Source: Cacajao melanocephalus
Taxonomy: Eukaryota > Chordata > Mammalia > Primates > Pitheciidae
Length of the DNA: 64,000 nucleotides
Assembly: GCA_963573385.1 (NCBI GenBank)
Contig: CAUYLG010065858.1
Span: forward strand, 1 to 64,000
Direction: 5' to 3'
The translations under genes and the position numbers were made by a program. How positions within the stretch are numbered: position 1 is the first letter of the stretch; every line of letters begins with the position of its first letter. Under the pieces are notes generated by a model. The model saw only the letters and a list, made by a program, of their open reading frames with translations, had not been told where the DNA came from and searched no databases. This document shows positions 32,920 to 46,263 of this stretch, piece by piece.

Positions 32920-33010
32920 GGTCACATGTCGCACTGGTGTTATGCAATCTGGGCTCAAATCCTGGGGCTGTCCCTGGCCTGCTGCGTGACTTTCGGTAAG
33001 TCACGAAACC
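32920..33010 (+). repeat. MIR fragment
   Basis: TCTGGGCTCAAATCCTGGGG and TGCGTGACTTTCGGTAAGTC. Confidence 0.75.
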
Positions 33011-33159
33011 TCTTGGGCCTTGGCTCGGTGGCAGCTGACCTCCAAGATGGCTCCAGTGACTCTCACCTTCCGGCGTTCACTCCTTTGCGTGGGCCTCTTC
33101 AGCAGTGAATAGGGCTGACCGGTGGGACCAACAGGGTATTTTGGAAGTGACAATATGTG

Positions 33160-33590
33160 TGACTTCCATGGCTACATAATAAAAGGATATTCTAACAATG
33201 GAATATTATTCAGCTTTAAAAAGGAAAGACATTCTGGCATATGCTGCAACATAGATGAACATTATATTCTGTGAAATAAGCCAGCCACAAAAGATTACAC
33301 ATTATATGATTCCATTTATATGAGATACCCAGAATAATCAAGTTCATGGAGACAGAAAGTGGAGTGGTGGTTGCCAGGGGCTAGAGGGAGGAAGAGTAGA
33401 GAGTTACTGTCTAATGGATATGAAGTTTCAGTCTGGGAATATAAAAACATTCTGGAAATAGTGCTGCTATTTGCCAAAAATGTGAACATACTCAAGATCA
33501 TGGAAGTGTACAGCTAAAAATGGTTAAAATGATAAATTTTATGTATGTGTATTTTACTGCAACAAAAATCTTTGGGGAAAAAGACATTAT
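33160..33590 (+). repeat. L1M-type 3' end
   Basis: CAATGGAATATTATTCAGCT ... GTGGTGGTTGCCAGGGGCTA ... AATTTTATGTATGTGTATTT. Confidence 0.9.
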
Positions 33591-33594
33591 GGCT

Positions 33595-34277
33595 CCTCTC
33601 TTTCTGTTGATCTCTCATTCTGGGGGAAGCCAGCACCTACGTTGTAAGGACACTCAAGAAACTCTGTGGAGAGATTCATGTGCTGAAGAATCGAGGCCTC
33701 CTGCTGTAGCTCCACAGCAATTTGCCAGCATGTGAGGGAGCCATCTTAGAGGCAGCCCCTGCAGCCCAGTAAGCCCCCAGAGGATGTCACCCCTGGCTGA
33801 CATTTTTTTTTTAGGAGCCGGAATCTTGCTCTGTTGCCCAAGCTGGAGTACAGCGGCACAATCATAGCTCACTGCAGACTTGAACTCCTGGGCTCAAGCC
33901 ATCCTCCCGCCTCACCTTTCCAAGTAGCTGGGACTCCAGGAGTGTACCACCATGACCGGCTAATTTTATTTTTATTTTTGTAGAGATGGGGTCTCACTAT
34001 GTTGCCCAGGTTGGTCTCAAACTCCTGGCCTCAAGTGATCCTCCTGCCTCAGCCTCCCAAAGTGCTGGGATTACAGGCACAAGCCACCGTGCCTGGCCCT
34101 GGCTGATGTCTGTCTTGACTGCAACTTTACAAGAGAGTCTGTACAGGAACCATCCATCTAAGCCACTCTCAAATACCTGTGCCAAAGAAACTGTGTGAAA
34201 TGTAAGTGTTGATTGTTGTTTTAAGCTGCTAAGTGTTAGGATACTTTGTTACACAGCAATGGGTAACGAATACAGTT
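33595..34277 (+). mobile_element. MLT1-type LTR (ERVL-MaLR), split by an Alu
   Basis: A solitary LTR fragment with the typical CTCTCATTCTGGGGGAAGCC, GAGGACACTCA-like and TTTGTTACACAGCAATGG segments. It is interrupted at 33804-34098 by an AluJ. Non-coding, with no retroviral genes. Confidence 0.8.
33804..34098 (-). repeat. AluJ-type, in MLT1
   Basis: AGGAGCCGGAATCTTGCTCT to CACCGTGCCTGGCC; lacks CpGs. Confidence 0.93.
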
Positions 34278-34460
34278 CTTCATCTGTAAACTAAGGATTG
34301 TGGTAATTTCACAGTGTCATCGGTGATGATAATTTCATGATGACTCCTCTGATGATGACTTCATAGTTTGTATTTCTTAGGATTGTTGCTAAGAAATTAG
34401 AATGCTAGTTAGTGCTTAGAGCAGTGTCTGGAACCCAGTAAATGCTGAATAAATATTAAC
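34275..34460 (+). repeat. MIR
   Basis: CAGTTCTTCATCTGTAAACT ... CAGTAAATGCTGAATAAATA, with a local GATGA-rich expansion at 34320-34365. Confidence 0.78.
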
Positions 34461-34468
34461 TGGTTTGA

Positions 34469-34865
<397 letters not shown>

Positions 34866-34884
34866 TAATAGAGATGGTTACAAT

Positions 34885-35130
34885 GAGAGCTACCATTATT
34901 GAACACTCACTCAACGCCTGTTCATAAACCCTTTATAGCCTTCCATTGAAGCTTCAGCAGCAGCCCCTTGGAGTAGATGCTATTATTTCCCCATTTGATA
35001 GACTAGAAAATCAAGGTCCAGAGAGAGAAAATGACTGGCCCTAAATCACACAGAAAAGAAGTGGAGTAGCCAGGATCTGAACTCAGATATTTCAGACCCC
35101 AGAGTTTCTATTCTGAACCACCAGGCTGAA
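34885..35130 (-). repeat. MIR
   Basis: TATTGAACACTCACTCAACG ... TTTCCCCATTTGATAGACTA ... GAACCACC. Confidence 0.85.
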
Positions 35131-36207
35131 CTGCAGCTTGACTCCCCACCCCTGACCCCCCACTCGCAATGCAAAGCTTATCTTTTCAATTTACCAATTT
35201 CTTGCTTATTAGTACGAAGTTTATTGCCCACACATCTGAATGGAATCATTTGTTCTTCACTTCCCATCTGCAGAGTGTCAAACTCCTTTGCACTTGGGAG
35301 GCTGGAGAGTAGATTCCCTTAGAAGTTTGTTCTTGTGATTCACATGCCCTCTCACAGGCTATCCCCTTCAACAGCTAGGATTGGGAATAAGAGTGCACAC
35401 ATGTACAGAAAAGTGCAGAAACATCTGTCCGGCCTTAGTTCCCTGCAATGTCTCATCAGAGGTGGTTCCATTAGCCCCAAGCCTTTGCAGCCTGGCACCT
35501 TCAGACCCGCCACCAGCTGGCTCTCCTAATATTTGCTGTGGGGCCATGTGGTCCTCGGTGGGGGGGCAGGTCCTCAAACAGGCGATGAGCTCAGGACATG
35601 AGCATTGCCACACCTGCTCCTCTCCCCAAGGAGGGGAGAAAGCTGTGCAGCCACTGACAACATGGCCTTTTATGAGCTTGAATCTGGTGTGCATACTTGT
35701 GTGTAGGCAGGAGAGCAGATGGGGACCCAGCCAAGGCTGACAGGGGTCAGAGGGAAGGACGGGGTGTTTGCGGATGCCTGTGATGTGGCAGTGGCTGAGC
35801 TGGGCCTGTGTGCTTGCACATCATTGTGTTTCAGGTGTTTTTGACCGTTAAGTTGCAGGAAGAAGTATATTTTGCAGCATTACCTGTAATATGCACACAC
35901 AATTGACATGAAGTTTCATGAATCTGTATTTACCTTTAATGAGCAATGCATGCTGACCTCGATTCCATTCTAGTTTATTCTACTCCAGTCTATTTTATTC
36001 TTTCATTACAGAATTGCTGATCATGACCCATGAAACATATGTCAAAATCCCCAAATGCAGGGGTTCATGATCTGGGTCTACAAACGTATAGAATAAAACT
36101 ATATAATTTTATTTTCACTGACCTCTAGTTGAAGTATAGCACTTCCTTTAGGTATGACTATAGGCAACAAATCATAGTAATGTGTTCCAGTGACATTGTC
36201 ACATACA
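35131..36207. other. Unique sequence, possible old DNA-transposon remnants
   Basis: No gene recognised. 36000-36110 looks like a diverged transposon end (GGGGTTCATGATCTGGGTCT). Confidence 0.4.
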
Positions 36208-36212
36208 CGAAA

Positions 36213-36370
36213 ATCACAGGCTGGGAGTGGTGGTGTGTACCTGCAGTCCCAGCTACTCAGGAGGCTGAGGTGGGAGGATCACGTGAGCTCAGGAGTTCAA
36301 GGCTGCAGCGAACTATGATCATGCCATTGCACCTCAGCTGGAGTGACAGAGTAAGCTCTTGTCTCTAGGA
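36213..36370 (+). repeat. Free left Alu monomer (FLAM-like)
   Basis: A monomer of about 158 bases, flanked by GAAAATCACAG / GAAAAATCACAG. Confidence 0.85.
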
Positions 36371-36480
36371 GAAAAATCACAGATTGTTTTGTATCTCATT
36401 ATGGTTGTTGCAAATGTCTCAAAATACAATCTTCACGACCTCAAAATTGTGGTCGTTACTATACTTAGTGCTAGATCTTT

Positions 36481-36640
36481 TTATTTATTTATTTGAGACA
36501 GGGTCTTGTTCTGTTATCCAGGCTGGAGTTCAGTGGCTCAGTCATAGCTCACTGGAACTTTGAACTCCTGGCCTCAAGTGATCCTCCTGCCTCAGCCTCC
36601 CAAAGTGCTAGGATTACAGGTGTGAGCACCAGGCCTGGCC
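36481..36640 (-). repeat. Alu monomer
   Basis: (TTTA)n, GAGACAGGGTCTTGTTCTGT ... GTGAGCACCAGGCCTGGCC; about half the normal length. Confidence 0.85.
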
Positions 36641-36752
36641 CTGTCTTGTTATTTAATTTGTTAATAAAGAAGCACTTGTATTACTACATCATGCATCTAA
36701 AATATTTTGATAATTGCATTTCAGTAGGTTTTCTTTGCAAACCTATGTATTT

Positions 36753-37157
<405 letters not shown>

Positions 37158-37324
37158 TCATCAGACCTGTGATAGGGTCCATGACACACAGAGTTTGGGA
37201 GCTGCTACCCCAGTGGGTCCTGATAAGCAGTTCATGAAATGCTGCCCCATGCTGAAAGCTCCTGGGGGGCAGAGCTCCAGAGTCTTGAACCTCGAGCCCA
37301 GCGTGGAAATCACATCGGTGGCCA

Positions 37325-37575
37325 ATGTTTCCATAGCACATATGGTGCCAGCCTATGTACGAGGCCCTTTGCATGGATTATTTCTTTTAATCTTTACACC
37401 AACTCTTGTGTGAGGGGTACTATTCTTAGCCCCATGTCTCTGTCTCTTTACCCAACTTCATTTTTCTTCTTAGCACCAGAAGTGTCATATATTTTTATCT
37501 GTTTATTGGCAGCCTCCCCCACTGGGATGTGTGTCTCTTGAAGGCAGGGATTTGCTTTGCTCAGTGCTTCATCTC
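37325..37575. repeat. MIR (-) then L2 (+)
   Basis: GAGGCCCTTTGCATGGATTA (MIR, to 37437). CTCCCCCACTGGGATGTGTG (L2, 37440-37575). Confidence 0.72.
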
Positions 37576-37694
37576 CAAAATATCAAAATATGCAAGACTT
37601 AAGGGGGTACAAAAAACTCGGGAATCATGCCATGTCACATAACATGTTCACACACACACGGCCTCAGAAATCAAAATAAGGAATATTTTACTGC

Positions 37695-37996
37695 TTTTTT
37701 TTTTTTTTTGGTAGGGGAATAGGGTCTCGATCTGTCACCCAGGCCGGAGTACAGTGGTGTGATCATGGCCCACTGCAGCCTTGAATTCCTAGGCTCAAAT
37801 GATCCTCCTGCTTCAGCCTCCCAAGTAGCTGAGACTACAGGCACACGCCACCGCACCCAGCTAATTTTTGTATTTCTTGTAGAGTTGGGGTTTAACCACG
37901 TTGCCCAGGCTGGTCTCCAACTCCCGGGCTCAAGTGATCCTCCTGTCTTGGCCTGCAAAGTTCTGGGATTACAGGCAAAAGCCACTATGCCCTGTC
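37695..37996 (-). repeat. Alu
   Basis: T16 run to CACTATGCCCTGTCTGG, with AATATTTTA duplicated. Confidence 0.93.
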
Positions 37997-38174
37997 TGGT
38001 AATATTTTAAAAAATAAAAATTAATGCCCAAAATCCATAAACAAAATATCAAAATTTCAAATAAAGTTAGGATCCAATCCCCCGTGTGTGTACATTACTG
38101 CCTGGATCTCCTTACCCTATTCCTTGTCCTGAGGGGCTTAAAATCTAACGGTTGCTAAAGTGAATAAGCCTCAT

Positions 38175-38760
<586 letters not shown>

Positions 38761-38789
38761 GGGTAGAAGGGACTGGAAGGGGATCAGAA

Positions 38790-39210
38790 TGGGGCTACAT
38801 CATTAGGTGGGCCCACAGTGGGTGTGTTTGAGGAAGAGCGGAGGACTGGAATGTTAGGGCAGAGCACCCTTGGGTGAGAGCAATGGGAGATGAAATAGAG
38901 ATGCAGGCAGAAGCCAGTGGATGCAGGGATTTGCAGACCAAGCCAGGGACTTTGGACTTTATTTAACGTGTGACGAAAAGCCTTTGGAAGGTTTTGACGG
39001 CAAAGTGACATGATCAGACTGACAGCTTGAACAGGATCCCTCTGGCCATTATGTCGAGAAGAACCTGAAAGATCAAGGGCAGAAATAGGGAAGCCAGTCT
39101 GGACATGGCTGCAATACGAAGGCAATAGACAACAGTGGCGTGGCCCCAAGTTGGAGCAGTGGAGGAGGGAGAAATGCAGATCCCAGATCTATTTTGAAGG
39201 CAGAGCCCAG
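38790..39210 (-). repeat. L2 (5' portion of the common 3' fragment)
   Basis: GACTTTGGACTTTATTTAAC, CAAAGTGACATGATCAGACT and GATCTATTTTGAAGGCAGAG. Confidence 0.72.
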
Positions 39211-39214
39211 AGGA

Positions 39215-39635
39215 ACGGCTGACAGGCCATTCATTTCAGCACTGTTTGTTTTAGCAAAAGTTGAAAGCAACTTGAATGTTCGGGAGTAGGAGACTGGCAA
39301 TTACCAAGTACAATAGAACACGACATAGGCCTGTGAAAGAATGAGGAGGCTCTTGGTGTATTAATACAGAATGATTTCTAAGATACATTAAAAGAAAAAA
39401 GCCAGATGCAGAGCAGTGTATATGGCACACTTACTATTTGTATGGGGTAAAATAAAGCAAAGCAAAACAAAGCAACACATACACGCTCATATGTATGCGT
39501 GTATGTTTGCAAAAATGATCTCTGGAAGGCTACATGAGAAACTGGCAGCGGTAATTGCCTCCAGGGAAAGGGGGACGGGGGTCTGGGGGTGTAAAGGAAA
39601 TTTCACTTTTCATTGCACCTTTTGGATTTGAGATT
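39215..39635 (+). repeat. Old LINE (L1 or HAL1-like)
   Basis: ATACAGAATGATTTCTAAGA and GCCAGATGCAGAGCAGTGTA are typical of old L1/HAL1 segments. Confidence 0.6.
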
Positions 39636-39639
39636 TTGT

Positions 39640-39857
39640 ACCTCTTCTCGACTGGAGGTGATTGTGATCCCCAGGGACATCTGGCAATTTCTGGAGGCAT
39701 TTTTGGTTGTTGCAACTTGGGGGAGGTGTTACTGGCATCTGGTGGGTAGAGGTCAGAGATGTTGCTAAACACCCTACAGTGCCCAGGACAGACCCCACAA
39801 CAGAGAATGAGTTGGCCCTAGATGTCTGTAGTGCTGAGTTTGAGAAGCTCTGATCTA
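39640..39857 (-). mobile_element. MER20 (hAT-Charlie)
   Basis: Contains the MER20 hallmarks in reverse: GGACATCTGGCAATTTCTGG, TTTTTGGTTGTTGCAACT, ACACCCTACAGTGCCCAGGA and GTGCTGAGTTTGAGAAGC. Near full length. Confidence 0.88.
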
Positions 39858-39871
39858 ATAAAAATAGATAA

Positions 39872-40177
39872 TAAGGCCGGGTACGGTGGCTCACGCCTAT
39901 GATCCCAGTACTTTGGGAGGGTGAGGCAGGTGGATCACCTGAGGTCAGGAGTTCGAGACCAGCCTGGCCAGCATGGTGAAACCCCCCCTCTACCAAAAAT
40001 ACAAAAATTAGCCGGATGTGGTGGTGGGCACCTGTAATCCCAGCTACTCGAGTCTGAGGCAGAGAACTGCTTGAACTCGGGATGCAGAGGTCGCAGTGAG
40101 CCGAGACCTTGCCACTGCACTCCATTCTGGTCAACAGAGTGAGACTCAGTCTAAAAAAAAAAAAAAAGAAAAGAAAA
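39872..40177 (+). repeat. Alu
   Basis: GGCCGGGTACGGTGGCTCAC to an A15 tail. Confidence 0.95.
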
Positions 40178-40189
40178 ACTTTGTTTTTC

Positions 40190-40350
40190 TTTTTTTTTTT
40201 TCCAGGATGGTCTTTATTCGAGATTATATATTTTACGGGTTTGAAATATTCTTTGTTTTACTAAGATAATGTATAGTACATGATAGTCACTTTTTCAACA
40301 TCTTTACTTGGCAAAATAAAATGTCAAGAAGGCTTATACACTTCCCTAAG
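40190..40350 (-). pseudogene. Short processed-transcript (3'UTR) retrocopy, parent unknown
   Basis: On the minus strand, unique AT-rich sequence runs into CGAATAAAGACCATCCTGG followed by about 12 A. This is the layout of a mature polyadenylated mRNA end (AATAAA about 13 bases before the tail). It sits between two Alus and is not Alu, L1 or another repeat I recognise. It is probably a 5'-truncated retrocopy of a 3'UTR. I cannot name the parent gene and cannot delimit a target-site duplication. Confidence 0.55.
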
Positions 40351-40355
40351 CTGAA

Positions 40356-40515
40356 TAAAAAATTAGCTGGGCATGCTGGTAGGCACCTGTAGTCCCAGCT
40401 ACTTGGAAGGCTGAGGTGGGAGGGTGGCCTGAGCCCCGGAGTTGGAGGCTGTAGCTGTGATGACAGCAGTGTGCCCGGCCTGAGCTTCAGAGTGAGACCA
40501 CGTCTCTCGACAAAT
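40356..40515 (+). repeat. 5'-truncated Alu
   Basis: Begins at AAAAATTAGCTGGGCATGCT; right-arm sequence only. Confidence 0.88.
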
Positions 40516-40594
40516 AAGAATACAACATTTTTTTTACAGGGCTATGAAATCCTAAAGTCTGGAAACTACCCTTTTCAATGAATGGGCTTTGAAA

Positions 40595-41100
40595 GGTAAT
40601 GATTTAAAATACGTCCACAAAATATTTGATCCTTTTTCCCCAAAAGGGAGAATTCCCTCTCTCTAAGGGTGACCTGGATTTGGTGACTCACTGCTAACAG
40701 ATAGATTTGGCGTGAGTGATGGTTTCTGATTTCTGAGACTAGGCCACAAGACTCGTGGTGCCTTTCTCCTAACCCCTCTGTCTTGGACCACTGCCCCTGG
40801 GGGACGACAGCTTCCATACTCTGAGGACATTCAAGAGCCCTGTGGAGAAGTCCGCATGGTGAGCAACTGAGGCCTCCCACCAACAGCCAGGAAGGAACTG
40901 AGGCCAGCAGAGCCACCTTAGAGGCAGGTCTTCCCTCCCAGTCAAGCAGAGGATTGCAGCTGGTGTCTTGATTGCAACCTTGTGCTAGACCCCCAGCCAG
41001 AACCACTTAGCTAAAGATGCTCCTGAATGAGATAATAAATGTTTCAACTTGCTAGAGTTTGGGGGGTAATTTGTTACACAGCAGTAGATAACAAATACAG
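40595..41100 (+). mobile_element. MLT1-type LTR (ERVL-MaLR)
   Basis: A solitary LTR with the same landmarks as the copy at 33.6 kb, including AGGCCTCCCACCAACAGCCA, GATAATAAATG and TTTGTTACACAGCAGTAG. Non-coding. Confidence 0.82.
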
Positions 41101-41102
41101 AA

Positions 41103-41410
<308 letters not shown>

Positions 41411-41556
41411 AACAAATACAGAAATTGTAGAGCCCTATCAGTAAATCAGAGATCACAGAAAGGCAGCCTATGGGCTGCGGTCTGTGGCCTGCCTACAGAT
41501 GTATTTCATTTGGCCAGTATAGGACTACAAAAAATGGAATTAGTTGCTAACATTTA

Positions 41557-41685
41557 TTTATTTTTAATTTATTTTATTTTTTAGTAGAGACAGGATTTTG
41601 CCATGTTGGCCAGGCTGGTCTCGAACTCTGCCTCGGCCTCCCAAAGTGCTAGAATTATAGATGTGAGCCAAGTGTGTAGCCATAG
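41557..41685 (-). repeat. Left-monomer Alu insertion with its own duplication
   Basis: About 130 bases ending in the A-rich middle linker, flanked by the perfect 15-bp duplication AGTTGCTAACATTTA. Confidence 0.88.
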
Positions 41686-42204
41686 TTGCTAACATTTAAA
41701 AGTTGGGTATTTCCAATAAAAACCCAGATTCCTGACTTCTCTTAGAAAGATCTAGTATTGCTGGGCCCACGTCCCTGTGGGTAACAACCAGTAGGAGATG
41801 AACGGCTTTAGACAGGGTGTGTGTTCTCTTGTTTGCCATACTCACTACCACTCTCTTATGTCTCTTAGTTAGGTCGCTTTACTCATTTATGCTACCTGCT
41901 CTGCCCTAGTAGTCATTTGAGCTTATACCTTCTATTGTGAGACAGCTTTTAATGAGATGCCCAGGCACAGTTGACCTGAGAACCAAGTCCAGAGTTGGAG
42001 CTTTGATTCATAAATATCATGTAGGGTGGGTTCCCACTGGCTTGCATAGTGGGGGTGACAAAGTCAGTTATATTTTCCTGTCCTCCTTCCATGGGGAAGA
42101 GAAGAAGTTGATGCTGCCTGGGGACAGGCTCCCTGATTCAAGTCCCCTTACAGCACTTCCTGCCTCACCTCCCTGTGTCCTCCAAAAAATAAAACAAACT
42201 GCAC
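41686..42204. other. Flank downstream of the KCNB1 3' end
   Basis: An old transposon remnant surrounds the monomer Alu (about 41450-41790). The rest is unique, with no gene. Confidence 0.45.
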
Positions 42205-42232
42205 CAGGCTTGTTTTTTCCATACCTTTTATT
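42205..42232 (-). terminator. KCNB1: Distal KCNB1 poly(A) signal and cleavage region
   Basis: AATAAA on the minus strand at 42232-42227 is followed after about 15-25 bases by a likely cleavage region. A U/GU-rich downstream element lies at about 42207-42185 (GGTGCAGTTTGTTTTATTTT). Spacing and composition are those of a strong mammalian 3' end. The exact cleavage base cannot be read from sequence. Confidence 0.8.
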
Positions 42233-42384
42233 GAACTCTGCAGACTTCATTAAGGGACCATTTGCTTAGAAATTCTTAAACATTTGAACATATTTTACAC
42301 GACAAGACAGCAGCTGGAGGTCACACAAAGATCACAATTTCATCTCACCACATGCATAAAAAGACACTGGGATTTTTGTTGGGG

Positions 42385-42406
42385 TGTGTGTGTGTGTGTG
42401 TGTGTA
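42385..42406. repeat. (GT)n in KCNB1 3'UTR
   Basis: About 11 GT units; reads as CA repeats on the mRNA strand. Confidence 0.92.
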
Positions 42407-44520
42407 TTGCACAAATGCGCAACGCTCATTTTCACCTTTACGGGAAGGACTAGAGACGTTAACTGACTAGAGATGAACAGGACCCACGAATGTACCCCCG
42501 AGAAAAGAGTGGCTAGGAACATTGGTCATTTATGGCTAATGTGATTGGCTTGGCCCCTGTCAAGGGCAGGGTGATCAGAATGGCTTTGCTGGCAGAAAAG
42601 CCCCAACCTCACACCATGGGTTCCTGGGAGGGAAAGGGTCTTAGCTGATGGGATCTGGGGGCATGCTATCGTGGCGGCTTTGGGGCTCAGAAAAGAGATC
42701 TTCGGCTCTAAAAGCTGGAGGGCAGGCTGGCCTTAATATCCAGCTGGACTCCCATGGCTCAGGGAATGTGATCCAGTTTCCAGATGTTGGCTTCTATGTT
42801 TCTGCCCCAGCAACTCCCAGATCAAGGGAAATCCCAACTTCGAACCCTTGGCTTAGTCCATCAGAAACCACTTGATGGTCCCTCCGTGGGCCGTGCGTGA
42901 GCTAAAATACAACATGAGGCTGAGAAATGCAGGGTAGGGGAAGAGGAAGGCGGCCGGAGCTGCCCTGTGGGCCTCCAGGAAGTGTGGCTCTGAGAGGGCT
43001 GTGGCCCTTATCAGCTTGGGGCCGACAAGCATCAAATAGAGATGTCATCTTGAGTCAAAGAACAGATGACTTTGATGGGGAAGTTATGGTTTCAGTGAGA
43101 GAGGGGCTTCTCATTTTTCTTCCCTTCACTGTTAGGTAGGGATTCATTAACTCCCCCATTCACTCACATGTTCACTCGTCCAGTCATTCACTCAGATGTC
43201 AACCATTCACACATTCACTCACTCACAGAAACACAGGTCGGATGACCATCAGGTGCCAAGGGCATATGTTGGGGGTAACCCTGAGTTCCTGGTGCAGAAA
43301 ATAAGGTTCCCAATTTTTGGCCTTGGATTGAAGTCAACATAGGTCTGGAGAATCCTCCCTGTCCCCACCCCTCAGGCACACTCAGCTTATCCAAGAGAGA
43401 GACCTAGACCTCAGTGAAGCCCAAGGGGCATGAGCCAAGCTGTAGAGATGTCAGAGTTTCTTGGGCATCTTCTCTGCTGCCTGCCTGTTTCCAATCTTGG
43501 TACAGCTCAGGGAAGCAGGAAGTACGGGAAGATCCCTGCATGGCCCTTGAGGGCGTCCTAGCGGGACAGATTTGGGAGTTTCCTACATGTTCATGAATTG
43601 TCCTATTGTTGCAGCCTTGTGTTGTTGCAACTTGAGTGATTCTGCAGGGCACAGCCTCCAGTAAGGAGTTGGGAGGGAATCTTGAACACTGGTTTTTATG
43701 TTATTTTGGTTTCAGAGGAAGGCGGCTGCCCATTCTACTCATTAAAACATACCATCCTGCCCACCTCATGCTAGAACAACCAAAGACCAACTGGTCTTGG
43801 GTTCACCATGAAGTTGAAGTCTCACTTCCTCCCAATCCACCATACATAAACTCTCCCTTATCAAAGGCTTTCCTTGGAGAACGCAGTATGCAGGCTGATT
43901 TGGGAAGGAGGCTACAGCTGCAGGAAAGTGGGCATTCTGCTTGAAGGCAGCCAGAGCCCAGTTTTGCTGTGAAACTGGATTAAAAGCTGCCTTTCTCTTT
44001 TTACTCTTCTGGATTTTTTTCACGGCGGGGGGAGTTTCGAAGGTCTTGAGTGGGATCTCTTGTTTGATTTACCAAAAAACAAGCCCTTTTGGAATGGAGC
44101 CATTTGCTATTGCCTGGGCAGTTGTTCATTGTGGGGCTAGCTAGTGGGGAAAAGATATCATTGCATCTTTTGTACGGAAAGCCCCAGGCTCATGAGGGCA
44201 TAGGAGATGGGTGGAGGGGCTAAAGCACCATAAGACAGCCAGCCAGGGACGGCGGACATCATGGATTGCTCCTTGGCTGGCCTGGGGAAGGGTAGCATGA
44301 GTCTCATCCCAGTGTGGTACCTGGTAGGCCACTGGGGATGGGTTGGATTGGTGACTGACAGTCATTAAAATGTTCCAAGACAGGGAGCTGGAAGGAAACA
44401 GACTTGTCTCTTAGGCACCCCCTCTGATAGCTCCAAAGCCCAGAAGTTGCATTCTTGGCTAATTGTGCTGCATGCCTTTGCCTCAGTGGCTTGAGCTTGT
44501 GCCCAGAATGTTCAAACCAC

Positions 44521-44552
44521 CTACACACACACACACACACACACACATACAC
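44521..44552. repeat. (CA)n in KCNB1 3'UTR
   Basis: CA units on plus, hence (UG)n in the KCNB1 mRNA. Confidence 0.93.
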
Positions 44553-45788
44553 ACCAAGAAACAAAGAGGGAGAATTTCTGTGGATGTTCAGCCCAGTTTC
44601 CATGCAATGCTAGGGCCCCTCTGCAATGCCCATTTTGTATACCATCTAGCCAGCCTCTTTAACACCTGTGGTATAAGAGAGCTCACTGTCCACCATGGCA
44701 TTGAGTTCCACAGTCAGACAACCCAGCCTATCAGGAGGGCTTCCTTAATTTGAGCTGAAATTGACCCCATCCCTTTCACACAATAGAAATTTTTGGAGAA
44801 CTTGCGTACAGCCATCTGGCAGCTAAGTGGTTTCTTCTGCAGGTGCACTGCCCTACTTCACCCCATCCTGGCCAGCCTTTAGGAGATCTTTTCAGGATCT
44901 TTGGAGGGAGGAACAGATAATTAGGTTTATAAGTGAAGATGAGGGTTCCTTCGATTAACAGAGCCCCACCCAAATTCAAGTTGGCATTTGGAGAAGTTCA
45001 GGAGAAAATCTAAGTTAAGCTAAAATCAGGGAGAGTGAATGGAAATGCAAACTATATAACCTCTTTCTTGATGAAAATAGCCACAGCTACAGGCAAGGTT
45101 GTTTGCTTATCTGGGCATCAAACCTAGGAAACTACTGGGAGACAATTTTTTGTTTTTGTTGGTCTTGTGCAAAGGTTAAAAAAAAATCTAGTCTGTTTTA
45201 TTTGACTCTGGTTCAAACCAGACTATCAGAGGTTTGTGGGGTGGGAGAACTCTGATTAGTGTCCTAGTCTAGAATAAAGAATTCATATTTGAGTTGGCTT
45301 CCTCTTGGGAGTTATCTGATGGGATGGCTCACTGCCGTTTGAGGGTCCTGGTTTGGCTCAAATTTCTGATTCTAGGCAGAGCTCTGAGCCCTGCAGCTGA
45401 CAGCGAGGTGGGTGGGATACCAAAACCTAAATGAATGCAAGCTGGAGATTATCTGGGCTTTCTTCATCTTACTGTGTGAGTTGATGGATGGAGAATCACT
45501 TTCTGCTGAAGATCCTGCATAGTGAGATGTCCTCTGCCCACCCAGGGCTGAAAACTGCCTCGTGGAATTGATTGTCAGGAAAGTCTGAAAACTCCCACAG
45601 GCATGGATAGGTGGAAGCTGGAAAAGTAACCCTGTCCTTGCCATATACCTCCTGCTCTATGGAGCTAGGCAGCTGGCAAGGGAAGGGGAGATGAGCTAGC
45701 AGATTTCGGGACATCTCTTCCCAGGGTTTGGCTGCAAGGGTGTCTAGCCACTGTTTTTTGGTGAGGCTGTTAGAAATGGATTGAAATG

Positions 45789-46086
45789 GGCTGGGGCACA
45801 GAGGCTCACGCCTATAATCTCAGCCCTTTGGGAGGCCGAGGCGGGCAGATCACCTGAGGTCAGGAGTTCGAGGCCAGCCTGGCCAACATTGAGAAACCCT
45901 GTCTCTACTGAAAATACAAAAATTAGCCGGGCGTGGTGGTACACTCCTGTAATCCCAGCTACTCAGGACGCTGAGACATGAGAATCACTTGAACCTGGGT
46001 GGTGGAGGTTGCAGTGAGCCAAGATTGGGCCATTGCACTGCAGCCTGGGCAACAGAACAAGACTCTGTCTCAAAAAAAAAAAAAAA
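45789..46086 (+). repeat. Alu in KCNB1 3'UTR (antisense to mRNA)
   Basis: GGCTGGGGCACAGAGGCTCA to A14. GGATTGAAATG duplicated at 45778-45788 and 46087-46097. Confidence 0.96.
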
Positions 46087-46263
46087 GGATTGAAATGAGA
46101 AATTGATAAACAAGTTGATGAGGAACTGATAAGTCAATGAGATGTGAGGCCCAGCATGTTCTTGTGAGGTTCACGAGAACCTGAAAAAGCTCTGGACTTT
46201 ATATCTGATGAGTGTTACAGACCCACAGGGTGCTGGACATGGGAGCAGCCCAGCCAGGAGGAG

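Noticed and set aside
39610..40134. 174-codon minus-strand ORF
   Set aside because: Runs through an Alu and a MER20; not a gene.
40575..41006. 143-codon minus-strand ORF
   Set aside because: Antisense of an MLT1 LTR; no coding meaning.
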